From: Petrosia ficiformis
Lineage: Eukaryota > Porifera > Demospongiae > Haplosclerida > Petrosiidae
NCBI GenBank assembly: GCA_947044365.1
Contig: OX345638.1
Coordinates: 6,891,201 to 6,955,200 of the forward strand
DNA: 64,000 nucleotides
Direction: 5' to 3'
Under the pieces are notes generated by a model that did not search any database, was not told the origin of the DNA, and saw only the letters and a list, made by a program, of their open reading frames with translations. The translations under genes and the position numbers were made by a program. How positions within the stretch are numbered: the stretch's first letter is position 1; the number at the start of each line of letters is the position of its first letter. Positions 62,335-64,000 of this stretch are shown here, piece by piece.

Positions 62335-62853
62335 CTGATCATGTACTGCTTCGCAGACAGTGCTGTAGCTAAGTGAAATTGTCTGTGAGTGAAAGAGAAT
62401 GTTAATCAATTCATAAATAATTGATGGACTGACCTTCATTGATTAATAAGCTTTAAAATGAAATTGTGATTGTATGATTTCATGATATATAACTTACACC
62501 AGTATTTCTGAAATCAACCAAAATATTCACACCATTCAGAAAAAAAAACAATGGAAACAAGTATAATAAAAAACATTTTCAATAAAACTGAAAGATGTAA
62601 GGATGTCAAAACCCAAAAAGTATGTGAACAATATTAATGTTGGGAGGTTAACGTAGGAACCAAAATAAAACAAACCACTTCTATATAACACTACATAAGT
62701 ACAGCTCTTTGTATTTTGCTTTATAGTGCAAGTACTTACCCATTTAGGGTTATATGAAAATAGTTTGTTTAATTTTGGTTCCTGCGTTAACCTCCTGACC
62801 TTCGCATACTTTTTGGGTTTTAACATCCCTACATCTTCCATTTTTATTTATTA
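62290..62853. repeat. Further fold-back copies
   Basis: 62290-62560 is a diverged piece of the 58-kb right-arm family (GAGAATG-TAATCAATTCATAAA, ACTGACCTTCATTGAT). 62560-62853 is a near-complete 254-bp fold-back (GATGTCAAAACCCAAAAAGT, CTTTGTATTTTGCTTTATAG, TTTTTGGGTTTTAACATCCC). Confidence 0.75.
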
Positions 62854-62952
62854 TTCTTGTATAAAATTATAACTGCATGACAATCTCATTAATTATTAAT
62901 AATATCTTAATTATAATCTATACATGCATAATTATACATAGTGCTAATTTAT

Positions 62953-64000
62953 TCATCGATGGTTGCAAACAAAATTTCTAGCAATATTTTTTGCTGTTGT
63001 TATAGCAAATGATTCTGAAAGTGCTCTAATTAATCTATTCCAGGTAGGTTCTGGTTCTTTAGTACTCTGTCTTCTCAACCATGAGTCGATCATCTTACAC
63101 ATTTTTTCCCTTACATCATGACAATTAGCCTCTATCGTGTCTATTGTTGTTTTCCTCATTTGTAATTCTGATCCTAGGTACTTCCAGTCACTGCTAAACT
63201 CCTTACACACTTTGAAAACTGAATTAAAATCCTCTATATATACCTGTCATGAAATGTAAATATGTGACATTCATAATAATGACTTCAGCAAACTTACTTA
63301 GTACACAATAACACACATCACCCAAAAATTCTGTTTCAGTAGACCGAGACGATGAATGGTCTGAAAGGTGATATAATTAATGGATAAAAATTAATATTAT
63401 AACGTTGTGTAGTAAATACAGAAGGGTTAAGTGATTGGTTCTGTCCGTTTTTCATACAATTAAAATGTATATACCTTTAGTGCTAGCTGCTGTTGTTTCG
63501 GGAAAACGGTTTATGTAAATCTCTTGAGCAGTACACTCTATTCCTATCAGAGGAACTGCATAACTCAATTCATCAGTTGTAAGTGTACGGTTAGCAGTTA
63601 CTGTCACGAGACAAGATGGGAGAATTGGACTCCCTTCAAATTCATTGGAACCAAAGAGATCAACAGTATTCCTTGTGATCTTTGAAAAAGATAATAAATA
63701 ATATGTACAAACATTATAATGTATATACTCTACAACTAAAATAATGATTATACTTTTAATCTAAAAATACTACCTTGCAAGGTACTATCTGTGGTAAAAT
63801 GTTCCATCTTCTAAATGAATTGTCTTGTAGCTTGTGGAGTTTGAATTCAATATATTCAAAATCATGTTTGAAAGTAAACAAAATATCTTGGTCAGGTTCA
63901 ACATTAGAAGGCAAATTTGACTTCACATACTGGATTAGACATTCAATCAATTAATTATAATGATTTATTTATCAGGAGTAAATAAATACCTGTGAAAAAA
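62953..64000 (-). CDS. Death-domain protein, 3' exons (partial, runs off window)
   Basis: Exons read on the minus strand. 63950-63775 (VEPDQDILFTFKHDFEYIEF, then WNILPQIVPCK and a donor). About 63680-63478 (ILPSCLVTVTANRTLTTDEL, SYAVPLIGIECTAQEIYINR). About 63350-63300 (HSSSRSTETEFLGDVCYC). 63243-62953 ends in a stop. The last exon is a Death domain: WKYLGSELQMRKTTIDTIEA, CKMIDSWLRRQSTKEPEPTW, NRLIRALSESF. Death domains join adaptors and receptors in apoptosis and innate immune signalling. The first two modules match, in order, those before the last exon of the kelch/ZU5 gene (FKFSYDSYYLEL; PPSCLVSVYAD; EEIFITRF). The two genes are therefore paralogous in the middle and differ in their final domain. 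The N-terminal part lies beyond the window; a ZU5 there is likely but not seen. Confidence 0.8.

Overview
This window looks like AT-rich nuclear DNA from an early-branching animal, most likely a demosponge such as Amphimedon. That is an inference. It rests on split genes with many short introns (often 50-100 bp), animal gene families (dyskerin, MCM7, filamin, kelch, ZU5, Death, TRAF/TRIM RING, THAP, AIG1/TOC-type GTPases) and a dense mix of animal transposons. No bacterial operon, CRISPR array, rRNA or complete tRNA gene was seen.

Layout. 1-4 kb: last exon of a RING/TRAF-type zinc-finger gene (minus) among dispersed repeats. 4.2-11.7 kb: a broken minus-strand gene with a CARD-like first exon, split by a 6.1-kb BEL/Pao retrotransposon with intact LTRs and a 5-bp target duplication. 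12.1-18.2 kb: 3' part of the dyskerin gene (plus), with a 27-bp minisatellite and several mobile elements in its introns and a duplicated tail-exon pair, one copy of which is out of frame. 18-30 kb: mostly repeats (Ty3/Gypsy remnant, palindromic MITEs, a deleted pogo-like element that still encodes a DNA-binding domain, a LINE scrap), plus a broken TRIM-like RING gene and a filamin-like pseudogene. 30.05-40.63 kb: one large minus-strand gene with kelch repeats, coiled coil, a ZU5 domain, a long acidic Ser/Thr-rich stretch and a conserved helical C-terminus. 42.7-44.8 kb: decayed MCM7 exons and a THAP-domain gene cut by a hAT-like element. 45.5-55.7 kb: two tandem AIG1/TOC-like GTPase genes (plus). 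The second seems to splice over a 5-kb repeat-filled intron to an exon encoding about 64 copies of an 8-residue Asn-Pro-Pro-Pro-Asp-Gln-Asp-Met repeat. 55.7-62.9 kb: nested fold-back elements and a hAT element. 62.95-64 kb: the 3' end of a minus-strand Death-domain gene sharing modules with the kelch/ZU5 gene.

How it fits together. The non-repeat genes lean towards death-fold, ubiquitin-ligase-like and immune-type GTPase families. They are being reshaped by local duplication (GTPase pair, coiled-coil exon blocks, acidic exons, dyskerin tail, CARD exon) and by transposon insertion. The most interesting candidates are the GTPase with the proline-rich repeat tail and the kelch-ZU5 protein whose C-terminal modules recur in front of a Death domain at the window edge. 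Exon joins were read by eye from splice sites and reading frame; no transcript evidence was available.
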